From: Brachionus manjavacas
Taxonomy: Eukaryota; Rotifera; Eurotatoria; Ploima; Brachionidae
Assembly: GCA_019054805.1 (NCBI GenBank)
Contig: JAHQIY010000003.1
Span: 3,348,001-3,412,000 of the forward strand
Direction of reading: 5' to 3'
DNA length: 64,000 nucleotides
A model generated the notes under the pieces. It did not search any database. It saw only the letters and a list, made by a program, of their open reading frames with translations, and had not been told where the DNA came from. This document shows positions 40,698 through 50,865 of this stretch, in pieces; position 1 is the stretch's first letter; each line of letters starts with the position of its first letter. A program made the translations under genes and the position numbers.

Positions 40698-41986
40698 GTT
40701 TTTATTTATCTAAGTAATCCTGAAGCTCAAAATATTGGTGATTTAAATGATGAAGATCCTTTTTATTTTGGAATTCAATTAGGTGATGGTAGCGATGATA
40801 ATCATTTCCATTTAGGATTTACAAGTAAAACCTTATTGTCTTTTATAGAAAAAGGTAAATTTATTATTTAATATCTAAACAATTTTTAAAAAATATACTT
40901 AAGGACAAATGTTCCATATTGACTGTACCTATAAAATTGTGAAGTATGGGTACCCACTAATAGTCTTTGGTACAACTGACCTAAACCGCAAATTTCACCC
41001 GATAGCATTTATGCTTACGTCACATGAACAGCAAAATGATTTCGATTATTTCTGGACTCAGCTAATTAATGTCTGTAATGTACTAAAAATAAGTATAGAT
41101 GTAATCAATTATATTTGTGTTGATGCTGATTATGCAATGGCTAATAGTTTAAAAAAAAATTTGCCTAACTCGAATATAATTATGTGTTGGTTTCACCTTA
41201 AATCAAATGTAATTTTTCTTTTAAACTCATTTTTTTACATAACTAATTATTCAATTAATAAAGATAAAAAAAAATTGTGATAAAATACCTGTAAATTTAC
41301 GTGAAAAAGTAAACTCATCTATTAGCGCATTGCATTCATGCACATCGAAAGAAAAATTTAATTTACTGATTGAATCAACATTAAAAAGTTGGAATGGTTA
41401 CAAAGGGAAGAATAATCTCAAACAGTTTATAAATTATTTTAGTAAACAATGGATTTATTCTCCATTCAATAATTGGCAAATTTTTAATACGCCAGGAGGA
41501 TATGCTATGACGAATAGTCCTATCGAGAGTTATAACAATATCATAAAAAAATTTTTTACAGATCGTATTAAATTAAACCTATTACCGGTATGCGAAATTT
41601 TTGAAACGCAAATTTTGATCCATTCAAGATCATTCTCGGCTTTTCCAGAATATATCTCGATTCCTTTGAGTATTAAAAAAATAGCAATTACAAATGACTG
41701 CATCAATAAAATCACTGAATCAGGGACAGATTTTGATGATAATGGTAATATTATTTTTATTTTTGACAATCGTTATCAAGTTGCTGTAAGCGATGAATGC
41801 TTTTGCGTTGATTGCTGCTATTGTTCGTGTTCATATTTTATGGACAAAGGAATGTGTGTACATCTAATCTCTTGTTTATTCAAAAATAAAATTAATTATC
41901 CCGGCTTATTAACTACAAAATATTTTCAAAATAGACCTAAAGCAGGTCGGAAGCGAAAAGCTGGTCCTTGTTTACAATATGATTAA
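40698..41986 (+). CDS. MULE-type transposase with SWIM zinc finger, spliced, 5' end not found
   Basis: Three exons join without a stop: 40698-40854, 40904-41208, 41264-41986 (phases 1 and 0; introns of 49 and 55 bp with GTAAAT...TTAAG and GTAATT...AAAG). The product, 394 codons long here, contains the MULE domain (MFHIDCTYKIVKYGYPLIVF, then DLNRKFHPIAFMLTSHEQ, with Asp in IDCTYK and DADYAMANS, and MCWFHLKSN). The conserved NSPIESYNNIIKKFF follows, and then a SWIM-type zinc finger (CYCSCSYFMDKGMCVHL). The C-tail is basic (KAGRKRKAG). The N-terminal exon(s), perhaps with a FLYWCH/BED finger, are not visible upstream; exon 1 here follows an AG acceptor at 40697. It is either a recently active Mutator-like element or a domesticated gene. 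No TIRs found around it. Confidence 0.75.
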
Positions 41987-43200
41987 TGTAGAAATTAAAA
42001 TTAAATTAATGCTGTTTATCTTTTTTTTCAATTGATTTTATGTGTTTTTTCTCTTAAATTAAATTTAAGAATTAAAAAGTTTTTGGTTTAGGCTTAAGTG
42101 TTTTATCCTTTTTATTCAATTGGATATATCTATTTTTCTTTTATAAAATTTTTGATTTTGGTTTATGTGTTTTATCTTTTTTATTCAACTGATTATATGT
42201 TTTTTTCCCTGAAATAAAATTATAATTTTGCTTTATGTTTTTTTTTCTTTATATATGTTTTTTTATCTTTTTATATGTTTCGTTCTACCTCTCTCTTCTT
42301 GAATTTATTTGTGTAAACTTTTTATTTTTGTTCAGTGGATTTATAATGATTGATATTATTCATTTGATTTGAAGCATTTTTACTTGAGTTTGATGCTTGA
42401 TGATAGTGTTGAGGATTTTTTTTGGGAGCGTAGAAGGGAGCGTGTCTATTTTTTTCTAATTGAGGTGGATAATATTTCAAGTTATTACTAGGGGTAACCC
42501 GGGTTGGCAACTGCAAAGTATTGGTTGTCTAAAAAATTATTGGTTTCGTGGACCATTCGTGCAGTTTCGAATAGCTGCACGCTATTCGAATGATTCAGCA
42601 CTTTTGAGATGATTTATGAAAATTTTATTTGAATTGATTTCAAGAAAAATTTTCAAATTTCAAAAACAAATTAAATAAAACTCCAGTAAATTAAATATTG
42701 GATTGGTAAAAGTTTTAAAAGAAAAAAGATAACTATTTAGAACTAATTAATTTTTATTATTATCATTATCATATTTTCATGAGGGATTTACGTTTAAATC
42801 AGGTAGCTATTATAACGCTACATGTTACCTTGCTTTTCAGTTAGACTGCGGTAGCTTTTATTATTATTATTATTATTTGCAAAGAAGTTAGAGATTAAGA
42901 CTAATGACGAAAAAAAATTTTGAATTTTGAATTATAAAAATATTTTTAAAATTTTTTTAAAGAGGAAAGTAATCAACATTTCAAATAATTTATGCCGCTA
43001 TGTTTATGAATAGGTTTGAAATATTTGGATTCAATGAATTATCTGAATTTATAAATATAAATTCAATTAATTCACGGAAAAATGTTGACTTCAACATTGA
43101 CTTTATATTTTATTAAAATATTTTGAACATAATAGCTGGTTAACAAACGCAGTAATATTTCTATCAAATAATTATTTGATAGTTTTCTAAAAAATTATTC
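41987..43200. other. Intergenic: degenerate ~75-bp repeats and a (TTA)n run
   Basis: 42020-42260 has about three decayed copies of a unit around TTATGTGTTTTATC followed by a TTTTTATTCAA-type run. On the minus strand 42322-42540 gives a short hydrophilic frame (MQLPTRVTPSNNLKYYPPQL and a Gln/Asn/His-rich tail) that I cannot assign. A (TTA)6 run at 42858-42880, preceded by CAGTTAGACTGCGGTAGC, may be another RTE-type 3' end. No confident gene. Confidence 0.4.
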
Positions 43201-43239
43201 AAGATTCTCGAAGCATTAAGAAAAAATTGTCTCAAAAAG

Positions 43240-43975
43240 TAAATAAAAATCATTTGGGTTTCAACTTTTTATTCGACCGAGATGGGAAAAGAAAAATGTG
43301 GCCAATAATTCCAGGTAATTAAAATTTATAATTTTTGAAACATGTCATAACCAGCTGAATTAAGGTAGAAAAGTGTGACCATCGGGTCGGGTTTGTGAAT
43401 CAAAATGGAAAATTTTGGAGCCTGACATGTATAAATTTGAAGAATCTTTTTTCTCTGATTTAATTTAAAAAAAAAGAGTTTTCAAATGATTAAATTCTTG
43501 GATAGATCGTTTTCTTATATAATTTTCATGAAACACCAAAGACCTTCAATCGGATTCAGTCCAAAGTGAAACTAATGAAAAAATATAATGTTAAAAGAAT
43601 TCCATTTTTCAGCTAATATTTTCGATTTATATTTTTTTTGGAAAATCTGAGAATTAAAATTGATCAGCATCCAGCTTTCATTTAAAAAAAATAAATTGAA
43701 AATATTAGCTGAAAAATTTAATTCTATTAATATTATATTTTGTCATTAGTTTCACTTTGGACTGAATCCGATTGAAGGTCTTTGGTGTTTCATGAAAATT
43801 ATAAAAGAAAACGATCTACTCAAGACTTAAATTATTTGAAAACTCTTATTTTTAAATCCAACAAAAAATTTAAAGAAGACGAAATAATTTTTAAAATATG
43901 GAGAAGATATATGGGAGAGGTGGTAAATATCAAATGGTTCTACAGAAATACTTTTGTGAAAAAGCAGATATAAAC
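43240..43975 (+). pseudogene. Tc1-like transposase remnant with inverted duplication
   Basis: 43750-43973 encodes the C-terminal part of a Tc1-like DDE transposase (GLNPIEGLWCFMK, equal to the SPDLNPIExxW motif carrying the third acidic residue; then FKIWRRYMGEVVNIKWFYRN). A 58-bp segment of this (43743-43800) recurs perfectly inverted at 43521-43578, with weaker homology out to about 43480 and 43850. Degraded upstream pieces start near 43240 (FDRDGKRKMWP-like). Non-functional. Confidence 0.7.
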
Positions 43976-45162
43976 AACATTGTTAAATAAAATTTTTTAG
44001 TAGAATCAATAGTAAAAATAAATTTTCGGTAATTAAGAGCTAGAATTTTATATTTTATATTTTCGTCATTTTTTTGAGTAAAAAAGCTAAAAAATTTAAA
44101 CAATCTGTATATTTTTTACTTTTTCTTTAAAAAGCCAAAAATTGCACAAGAGTTGAAATTTTTTTCTCAAAAAATGGCTCCCTAACTTTGTTAATTTTGA
44201 TCTGAGGAATTCAACGCAAAACGAATTATTAGTCCATCTCGTATGCTTGATAAACCTTTAAAGGTAAAAAAACACTCAATTTATAAAATTGAATATTCAA
44301 AAGTTCAAAATATTCAAAAAAATCCAAAATTGCATTTTTCTAACCAAACTTGACTCGCTTAACACGAATTTGCAAAAAAATTTGGTCCAAAATCTTATTC
44401 TTGGAGACCTTGATACAGGATACCCTTACTTATGGGGGTTATAGCTTCGTACGGAGTCAAGGGAAGGTCCCTTTTTTTTTAGAAATCACTTTGATTGACC
44501 TTCATTATCAAAATTAGGGTATTGGTTTTGTCAAAAAATGCGAGTTCAAATTATCTGCAACCTTAGTATGCGAAAAATCAGCATAAGAATTCCTAAATTT
44601 TGACTTTAAAAGACATTTTGCCTAGTAGGGTTTTTTGATCAATCCTTAAACGAATTTAGGAAGAGTAGCAGATAAAAATTAAAAAAATAAATTATATCTT
44701 TAGCAAAATATTAAAATTTGAAAAAAGTATGAAAATTACAACACACTTATCTAAATTTTTGAAAAAAAATTAAACAAAATGAATTAAAATGACAACAAAA
44801 TTAAAAATTAAAATAAATTGAAAGGGATACAAAAAATTTTTAGAACAATATTTAAAGAGTTATTTACTGATTTATCGACAGACATTTTGATTTAAAAAGT
44901 TTGCTTAATTTATTCATTTTCAATTCGTAAAGCTTTCAAACTTTTTTAATTTTTTCTTATTATCCAAACTCGATAAATAAAATATTAGCATTTAATTTTT
45001 AGCATCATTATTTATTTTGTTAAAATTATTGTGAAATGTTTCATCACAAGATCGACTCACTACTACTTGCCTCGTGATCATGCCATTAAATCAAGCATTA
45101 TTTAAAATTTAGAACATTCTAAAAATTTTCTAATCTTCTATTAAAATATTTACTTTAAAAAA
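43976..45162. other. Intergenic spacer
   Basis: A+T-rich. 44390-44475 is somewhat richer in G+C (CTTATGGGGGTTATAGC) but not recognisable. No gene seen. Confidence 0.4.
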
Positions 45163-45802
45163 ATGATCCGCTTTCTTAGCAACTATTTAAAGCCGAGCAA
45201 CAATCTTGTTTTAGCCAACCGACTATTAAGTAATTTTAAGGTATTTTTCATTTTTGTCTTTAATTCAAATTTTATAAAATCATGAGCTTAGTAAGTAGTA
45301 AAAATTTTAAATTGAAATAATAATTTTTTTTCCATAGGAAGGAAGTCAATTGCCAAACTCTGTCTTGTACGAAGAAAGTCCTGCCAATAAAGTGAACATC
45401 CGCGATTTATTTGCTGGTAAAAAGGGAATTTTACTTGGAGTCCCAGGCGCATTTACACCAACATGCTCCAACAATCACTTGCCGGGATTTATCAAGAATT
45501 TTGATCAAGTCAAATCAAAGGGCTATGAGGTAGTCGCCTGTGTGACTGTGAACGACGCTTTTGTCGCCGGCGCGTGGGCCAAGGACCGTCAGGCCGAAGG
45601 AAAGGTTCGCATTTTGGCCGATCCTCAGGCTGAATTCACCAAGGCTATTAACATGGACAAGGACCTCGCTGTGCTAGGTGGAGTGCGATCAAAGCGATAC
45701 ACCATGATCATTGACAACAATACTGTCAAAAAAGTATTTGAAGAACCCGATGGAACTGGCGCAACGTGTTCATTAGCCGACAATGTTTTGAAAAATATCT
45801 AA
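45163..45802 (+). CDS. PRDX5: Peroxiredoxin-5, mitochondrial (2 exons)
   Basis: Exons 45163-45240 and 45338-45802 (97-bp intron, GT...ATAG, phase 0) encode 180 aa. Exon 1 is a mitochondrial presequence (MIRFLSNYLKPSNNLVLANR). Exon 2 is the thioredoxin-fold peroxidase domain: the peroxidatic Cys is in GAFTPTCSNNHLPGF, and a Cys equivalent to the human resolving Cys151 is in TGATCSLADN. It should be an atypical 2-Cys enzyme that reduces hydrogen peroxide, alkyl hydroperoxides and peroxynitrite using thioredoxin. Length equals the family norm. Base composition is clearly coding. The ATG at 45350 within exon 2 would give only an incomplete protein, so the upstream exon is favoured. Poly(A) signal AATAAA at 45839. 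Two paralogues lie downstream. Confidence 0.92.
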
Positions 45803-45952
45803 ATTTTTTCTAACTTTATTTTAAAAGACTTTTAATTTAATAAAACTGCTGAAAATCCCTGAATTCTTTTGGATTTTTTTTTTTAAATTATTAATAGCGT
45901 TATTCCTAATTTTAATTTTTAGTGTTATTTTTATTTTTTATGTTTTTTTGGG

Positions 45953-45960
45953 TATAAAAG
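45953..45960 (+). promoter_or_regulatory. TATA box of the second peroxiredoxin gene
   Basis: TATAAAAG lies 44 bp before the ATG at 45997, so transcription would start about 10-20 bp before the coding region. It shows that this gene has its own promoter, despite lying only 194 bp after the first peroxiredoxin. Confidence 0.55.
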
Positions 45961-45996
45961 TGTCATATTATTTTAGAAATATATCCAATTTTCAAA

Positions 45997-46467
45997 ATGG
46001 TTAAAGAAGGAGATAAAATACCAAGCGAGCAAGTCTACGAAGGCAGTGTAGACAACAAAATAGACTCAGCTGAGCTATTCAGAAATCATAAAGGCATTCT
46101 CCTTGGGTTTCAGGGTGCTTTTACGCCAGTATGCTCACAAAAGCATCTTCCTGGATTTGTGGATAAAATGATGGATTTAAAAGTAAAAGGCTATGACTAT
46201 GTGGTATGCGTGACTGTGAATGACCCGTTTGTAACAACTGCATGGGCCAAGAATTTCAATTTGCCAGCCAATGTTAGAGTTATTTCAGATCCATGTGCTA
46301 GATTTACCAAGGCGCTTGCAATGGACAAAGACTTTCCTGGTCTAGGCATAAGATCAAAAAGATTCACTTTGGTTGTTGAAAATAACGTGGTCAAAAAAGT
46401 ATTTGAGGAACCTGATGGAGAAAGTGGAACAGTCAGTCTTGCTGAAAATGTTATTAAAAATTTATAA
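45997..46467 (+). CDS. Peroxiredoxin-5-like, cytosolic, 1-Cys type
   Basis: 156 aa, single exon, no presequence. The peroxidase core is complete (GILLGFQGAFTPVCSQKHLP with the peroxidatic Cys; CVTVNDPFVTTAWAK). The position of the resolving Cys (TCSL in the neighbour) is Val here (SGTVSLAEN), so it cannot make the usual intramolecular disulphide. Other cysteines (YVVCVTV; SDPCARF) remain. It should reduce peroxides but probably depends on another reductant or partner thiol. It is a tandem duplicate of the mitochondrial gene upstream. Confidence 0.9.
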   Translation: MVKEGDKIPSEQVYEGSVDNKIDSAELFRNHKGILLGFQGAFTPVCSQKHLPGFVDKMMDLKVKGYDYVVCVTVNDPFVTTAWAKNFNLPANVRVISDPCARFTKALAMDKDFPGLGIRSKRFTLVVENNVVKKVFEEPDGESGTVSLAENVIKNL

Positions 46468-46527
46468 TTTAAAAAAAATAAATTTAAATTTTATTTTGTT
46501 TCATTTCTCAGTTTGATTTAACTGTGA

Positions 46528-46547
46528 GTCTCTATGGCGCAATCGGC

Positions 46548-46584
<37 letters not shown>

Positions 46585-46601
46585 GAATCCACCTAGGGAC
46601 G
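46528..46601 (+). tRNA. tRNA-Asn (anticodon GTT)
   Basis: A 74-nt cloverleaf: acceptor stem GTCTCTA/TAGGGAC (one mismatch or wobble pair), D arm with A-box TGGCGCAATCGG, anticodon stem TTCGG/CCGAA closing the loop CTGTTAA (GTT), and T arm GGTGG-TTCGAAT-CCACC with the B-box. No intron. Discriminator G. Confidence 0.95.
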
Positions 46602-46605
46602 AATA

Positions 46606-46611
46606 TTTTTT
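46606..46611 (+). terminator. RNA polymerase III terminator (T6)
   Basis: A run of six T starts four bases after the tRNA-Asn. Confidence 0.75.
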
Positions 46612-46734
46612 CTTTTTATTTCAAATATTTATCTTGCAATTTTCAAATATTTCAAGCATTCAAATAGACATTTTTAAAATTTTTTCAATCAAAGTGTTTA
46701 AATAGGAAATGTAATTTTTAAAATTAAAACAAAA

Positions 46735-46990
46735 ATGGGTAAAAAAGACGAATACATTTTAAAAAGTTACTTTCGAGCCCACAAAGGTGATTTCAATAAT
46801 ATTTTGGTCAATTTTTTTTCATTTTTATCTAGACAAGGACCTCGATGTCGAAATGTGTCTATCAGCCTTGGGCATTGACATGATTTTTAAGGTAAATTAC
46901 CCTCAAAATAGCAAAAGTGCTAAAATTGAAATGACACTTGAGCCAAAAAAAGATCTCCGAGTGACAAAAAAAATTAAATTTAAACATTGA
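46735..46990 (+). CDS. Hypothetical small protein, 69 aa, two exons
   Basis: Exons 46735-46786 and 46833-46990 join in frame across a 46-bp intron (AAAG|GTGATT ... TTTATCTAG|ACAAGG). The product starts MGKKDEYILKSYFRAHKDKD, continues LDVEMCLSALGIDMIFKVNY and ends basic (RVTKKIKFKH). It has no signal peptide or membrane helix. The composition and the very short but well-formed intron suggest a real gene. I do not recognise the family. It lies 134 bp after the tRNA, in a compact cluster with the peroxiredoxins. Confidence 0.5.
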
Positions 46991-47862
46991 TTTAAGAATA
47001 AATTTTTTTTCAAATTTTGAAATAATCCTGTTTTTTTTTTACCTAAAACTGCCTAAAGTTAAAGTCTAGATAGTTTTAATCTAGAGTTTGAAAATTAAAA
47101 TCAAGTGTGTGCTGTCAAAGACTGATTTCGAATTTACATTGGAAAATATTTGATGATTTCGAAAATTTAGTCTCTTCAAAAAATTAAATTTTTTTATCTA
47201 AAGCCTATGATTTTGCAAAAAATTTTCTTAATATTAAAATTCTTGCAATCTGGAATGAATTTCGTTACTCTACGTTGTAGTTTTTCCTTCTTATCTTCTT
47301 CCAAGCAAGAATTCCAGACCATGACTCCATATTCAATAAAGGGTTTAGAACTTGAAAATATTTCCTTAAAAAAATAAAAGATATCAAGAATGTTTAAAGT
47401 CTCTTTTTTTTTAATTTAAAATTTAGTTATTATAAAGGAATAAAATGTAACATAAATTTTTGCATCTATTGTTAAATTAAAAGCATTTTATAAATGTTAA
47501 AAAAATAAAATAAATTTCTTTTATCGTTTTTTGCTGTTCTTTGGTACCAAGAGTTCACAAAACAAATATTTACTAAAGGCGTTTTTCGATTAAAATGAAG
47601 GAATTCATTTAATTAAAATATTATTTGGCTCCGCTATTTGGCAAAAGCGAATTTTTTTTACAACATTTTGATTAAATTAATTTTATTAGCTTTAAATAAT
47701 TCTTAAAATAAATGTTCCAATATATTAAATCAAAAATAAATCATGAAGTTTAGTAAAAAAATTTTCTGAATTTTTTAATTTAAGCCAAATGTAGAATTAA
47801 TTTAATAACAATAGAAAAAAATATTTTTGCTTATTTATTTAAATTAAATAAATGTGAAAATA
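46991..47862. other. Intergenic spacer with a LINE scrap
   Basis: Besides the LINE fragment at 47190-47390 it is A+T-rich and featureless. The 3' UTR of the minus-strand peroxiredoxin lies at its right end. Confidence 0.4.
47190..47390 (-). pseudogene. LINE RT C-terminal fragment (L2/CR1-like)
   Basis: The minus strand reads SSSKPFIEYGVMVWNSCLEE then DKKEKLQRRVTKFIPDCKN. This matches the 'RPxLEYAxxVWNPxxxxDxxxLExVQRRATKxIP' block of L2/CR1-type LINEs. Isolated. Confidence 0.65.
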
Positions 47863-48333
47863 TCAGAGAAAAGTAAAAACACTTTCTGCTAATGAAATCG
47901 AAGTATATTTTGGATCTGGTTCAAGAAAAATTTTCTTTGCTCTATTGTTATCAATAATCATAGCATATTCTTTTGATCTCAGTCCCAATTCAGAATATTC
48001 CTCATCCATTCCGATTGCCTTAGTGAATGTGGCGCGTGGATCTGCAATTAAACGAATATTGCTTGGCAAGTTATAAACTTTCTCCCATTCTGATGTTACA
48101 AATGGATCGTTTACCATCACACATACCACATAATCATATCCTTTTTCTTTTAATTGATTAATCCTGTCTATATAGCTAGGCAAATGGTGTTTGGAACAAA
48201 TTGGAGTAAATGCTCCCTGAAAACCAAGAAGAATGCCCTTTTTGTTTTCGAAAAGTTGATGAATACTAAATTTATTCTCTACGCTTCCTTCGTAAACATC
48301 CTCGTTTGGCAACTGATCTCCTTCTTTTAACAT
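47863..48333 (-). CDS. Peroxiredoxin-5-like, third paralogue, 1-Cys type
   Basis: 156 aa, single exon, oriented opposite to the other two. The peroxidatic Cys is kept (GAFTPICSKHHLPSY). The resolving position is Ile (YTSISLAES). Several positions conserved in the other two are altered (GLRSKEYAMIIDNNRAKKIF; the C-terminus ends VFTFL; EPDPKY replaces EPDG), so it is the most diverged of the three. Codon use is more A+T-rich than in the mitochondrial copy. The start is the first ATG of the frame and matches the start of the cytosolic paralogue. Confidence 0.88.
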   Translation of the reverse strand: MLKEGDQLPNEDVYEGSVENKFSIHQLFENKKGILLGFQGAFTPICSKHHLPSYIDRINQLKEKGYDYVVCVMVNDPFVTSEWEKVYNLPSNIRLIADPRATFTKAIGMDEEYSELGLRSKEYAMIIDNNRAKKIFLEPDPKYTSISLAESVFTFL

Positions 48334-49189
48334 TTTTTAATTCAAAGTTGTTTCATCTATTTTTGAACGTTTTATAGAATTTTTTAACATTTTAAGCATT
48401 CCTTCCTAATTTCAGAGTCGCTATTTCTAGAATTTATTCAAGGATAGTTAATAAATAATAAGCAGTATAATTTTTTATATTTAAATTATTTATAGATATC
48501 TAAAAAAAGTCACATTGACTTTGCATCAATCATCTAGAGTATCTTGCAGTGTAGATATTTGCAGTTGATTGTCTTATTAAGTTTGAACGCTTTGTATTCA
48601 AAACATGTCTTAAAGTTTACCTTTGATAGCACTGCTGTTGCTGAATTAAAATTTTTCGAAAGTCAATTCTTAACCTTAATGCTTGCTAAAAATCCATTTG
48701 AATTATTGTTTATTAATTTTTAAATACGGTATGTGGCTTTTATTTAAATAGCCATTAAAACATAAGTCATGTGCATCAAGATTTGGATTTTCGTGTTCAA
48801 TAATTGACTTTTTAAATCTTATTCAATTTTTGAATTGCTTAACTTGCCTGTTTTTTAATTTTTCAAAAATTATTGGAAACGTTTTATTTAAAAAAAAATT
48901 TAATTTAATGAATGGTTTACACTTTGCCATTCAGATTTGGTCAAAATTTAATAAAATGGTAATTAATAGTTTGATTTTAAAAGCTAAATAATTACAGTCA
49001 ATAAACTTGAGATAAAATTTTTAATTAAAATCTATAGCTTTTTCAGAATAAAAATATAAAATCAATAAAAGTTAAATAAAATAAAATTCCGAGTAACAGG
49101 TTTAAATATTTAAGGTTTCAGGAAAAAATAATAAATTATTAGGGAAAATAATTACACAATGTTTTTGAGATTGGATTTTTTCACTCCTA
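48334..49189. other. Intergenic spacer with a LINE A 3' UTR scrap
   Basis: A+T-rich. 49090-49160 resembles the 3' UTR of LINE A on the minus strand (TTTAAATATTTAAGGTTTCA and AATTACACAATG). No gene seen. Confidence 0.45.
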
Positions 49190-49880
49190 ATTAATCAAGT
49201 CTTTATTTTGATTTTAAAATTTAAAAAAAAAATTCAACTCAGATGTGGACTGCTTATGTTTTTCATTTATCAGTTTAAATACTTAGCTTTCTAGAGTGTT
49301 TGAGAATTTGATATAGATTACTTGCTAATATTTTTTAATATTTCTTCAACTTACTAGTTTGTTATTTTTTTAGTAAGTTTATTACACAAATGACTTTAAT
49401 AAGAAATGCACTTCCAAAGTCGTTCCGAAGCAAGACCTTTTAATTTTTTTATTTATTGCTTTTTTATTAAGGTTTTTTTAAAATTCTTTTTCTTTTCAAC
49501 TCAATATAAATGATAAACGAACAGAAAAACATGGAAAAAAACTAATAACTTTTTTCTTGGTTTTAAGGTCTAAACATAGTTCTGTAAATGCAACATAGTG
49601 CAGCATTCAAAGTTGCATCAAATATCAAGGTCTACTAAATTTGCAGAGTTTAGCAGAAATTAAATTTCAATATGATCGAGCGTAGGGCATTTAGCAGAGA
49701 TTTTGCTCACCATTAGCAGACTTTTACAGTTGATGCAACTTTGAATGTTGCACCATGCTGCATTCACAGAACTAATTTTAAACTTTTAGAAAAAAAGTTA
49801 TTTAATTTTTTTAAACTTTGTTCTGTTCTGTTCTTTCGTACTGAACTTCACAAAACTTTCTTTTGAACAAAATCAAAGTT
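49190..49880 (+). repeat. Palindromic repeat family P, copy B
   Basis: The core 49578-49773 starts AGTTCTGTAAATGCAACATA and ends as its near reverse complement (GCTGCATTCACAGAACT). The outer arms also pair: a TTCTTTTTCTTTTCAACTCA block at about 49487-49506 and a CTGTTCTTTCGTACTGAA block near 49828. It is homologous to copy A at 19.4-20.1 kb in inverted orientation. Non-coding. Confidence 0.7.
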
Positions 49881-50109
49881 GATTAAATCAAAAAACACAT
49901 AAAATTTGTGGTTACGAGAGAATGAAGTAATAAATCTTTGATTTAATGGCTGATAAAATATGGACAATTATTTAAGAGAAGTTTGAAGGGTACCATTCTG
50001 AGTAGGGAAATTTTTTGCATCTTTTCTGAATAGTTTCTAAAATTTATTGAGCAAGCAATTGACTATTTAAAAGGTGTAAAGAAAATATGTTGGGTTTTTT
50101 CTAAGAGCA

Positions 50110-50490
50110 TTTGTTTTAGTTGACTCAATTGAAATTCACTCAAAAGAACAGAAAAAAGTGTAAAAAAATAAGATGACTTTTTTTCTTAGGATTTAAAATT
50201 AGTTCTGTGAATGCAGCATAGTGCAACATTCAGAGTTGCATCAACTGTAAAAGTCTGCTAATGGTGAGCAAAATCTCTGCTAAATGCACTACGTTCGATC
50301 ATATTGAAATTTAATTTCTGCTAAACTCTGCAAATTTAGTAGACCTTGATATTTGATGCAACTTTGAATGCTGCACTATGTTGCATTTACAGAATTAAGT
50401 TTTAACCTTTATTGCATTTTTTATTTCAATTTTTTTGCATTTTTTTTCTGTTCTTTTTATCATTTTGTACTGAATTTCACAAAACCATTG
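50110..50490 (-). repeat. Palindromic repeat family P, copy C
   Basis: The core 50201-50396 is the reverse complement of the copy B core (e.g. GTGAGCAAAATCTCTGCTAA here against GCAGAGATTTTGCTCACC there) at high identity. It lies only ~430 bp from copy B, so the two form a large inverted repeat. Confidence 0.7.
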
Positions 50491-50865
50491 CTAAAATATC
50501 AGTTTAATTATTAGCCTAAATATTGTGCACTTTTTAATAAAAAATTTTCAAAAAATCAATCAAATTAAATTCGCTCTTTTTTAAATTAATTAATTAATTA
50601 ATAGATTAATTTGAATAATTCGAATAAAAAAGCCAGTTACTATGTCTACTAAATTTATTTGAGAGGCAAAACTTAATATGCATATACAATTATTTTAACT
50701 TGGCGAAAATTTTTCCCCAGTACAACCTTTGTAAAAAAAATAAGTATTTTTGAATAATTGTCAAGTTTTTTTTTACTATTTTATATTTCAAAAAATAATT
50801 GCGTAATTATATTTCAAATTTTAATTTTAAGTATTGAGTTTTAATGGAACAAAGTAATTTCAAAA

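Noticed and set aside
42565-42592. Short palindrome around GAATAGC-TGCAC-GCTATTC
   Set aside because: Too short to be more than chance and without context, though its stem is perfect.
45163-45802. Bacterial origin of the peroxiredoxin cluster because of its richer G+C content
   Set aside because: The gene has a spliceosomal intron, a mitochondrial presequence and animal Prx5 motifs; constrained coding explains the composition.
45997-46467. Peroxisomal targeting of the second peroxiredoxin
   Set aside because: The C-terminus KNL is not a standard PTS1 tripeptide, so the cytosol is the simpler assumption.
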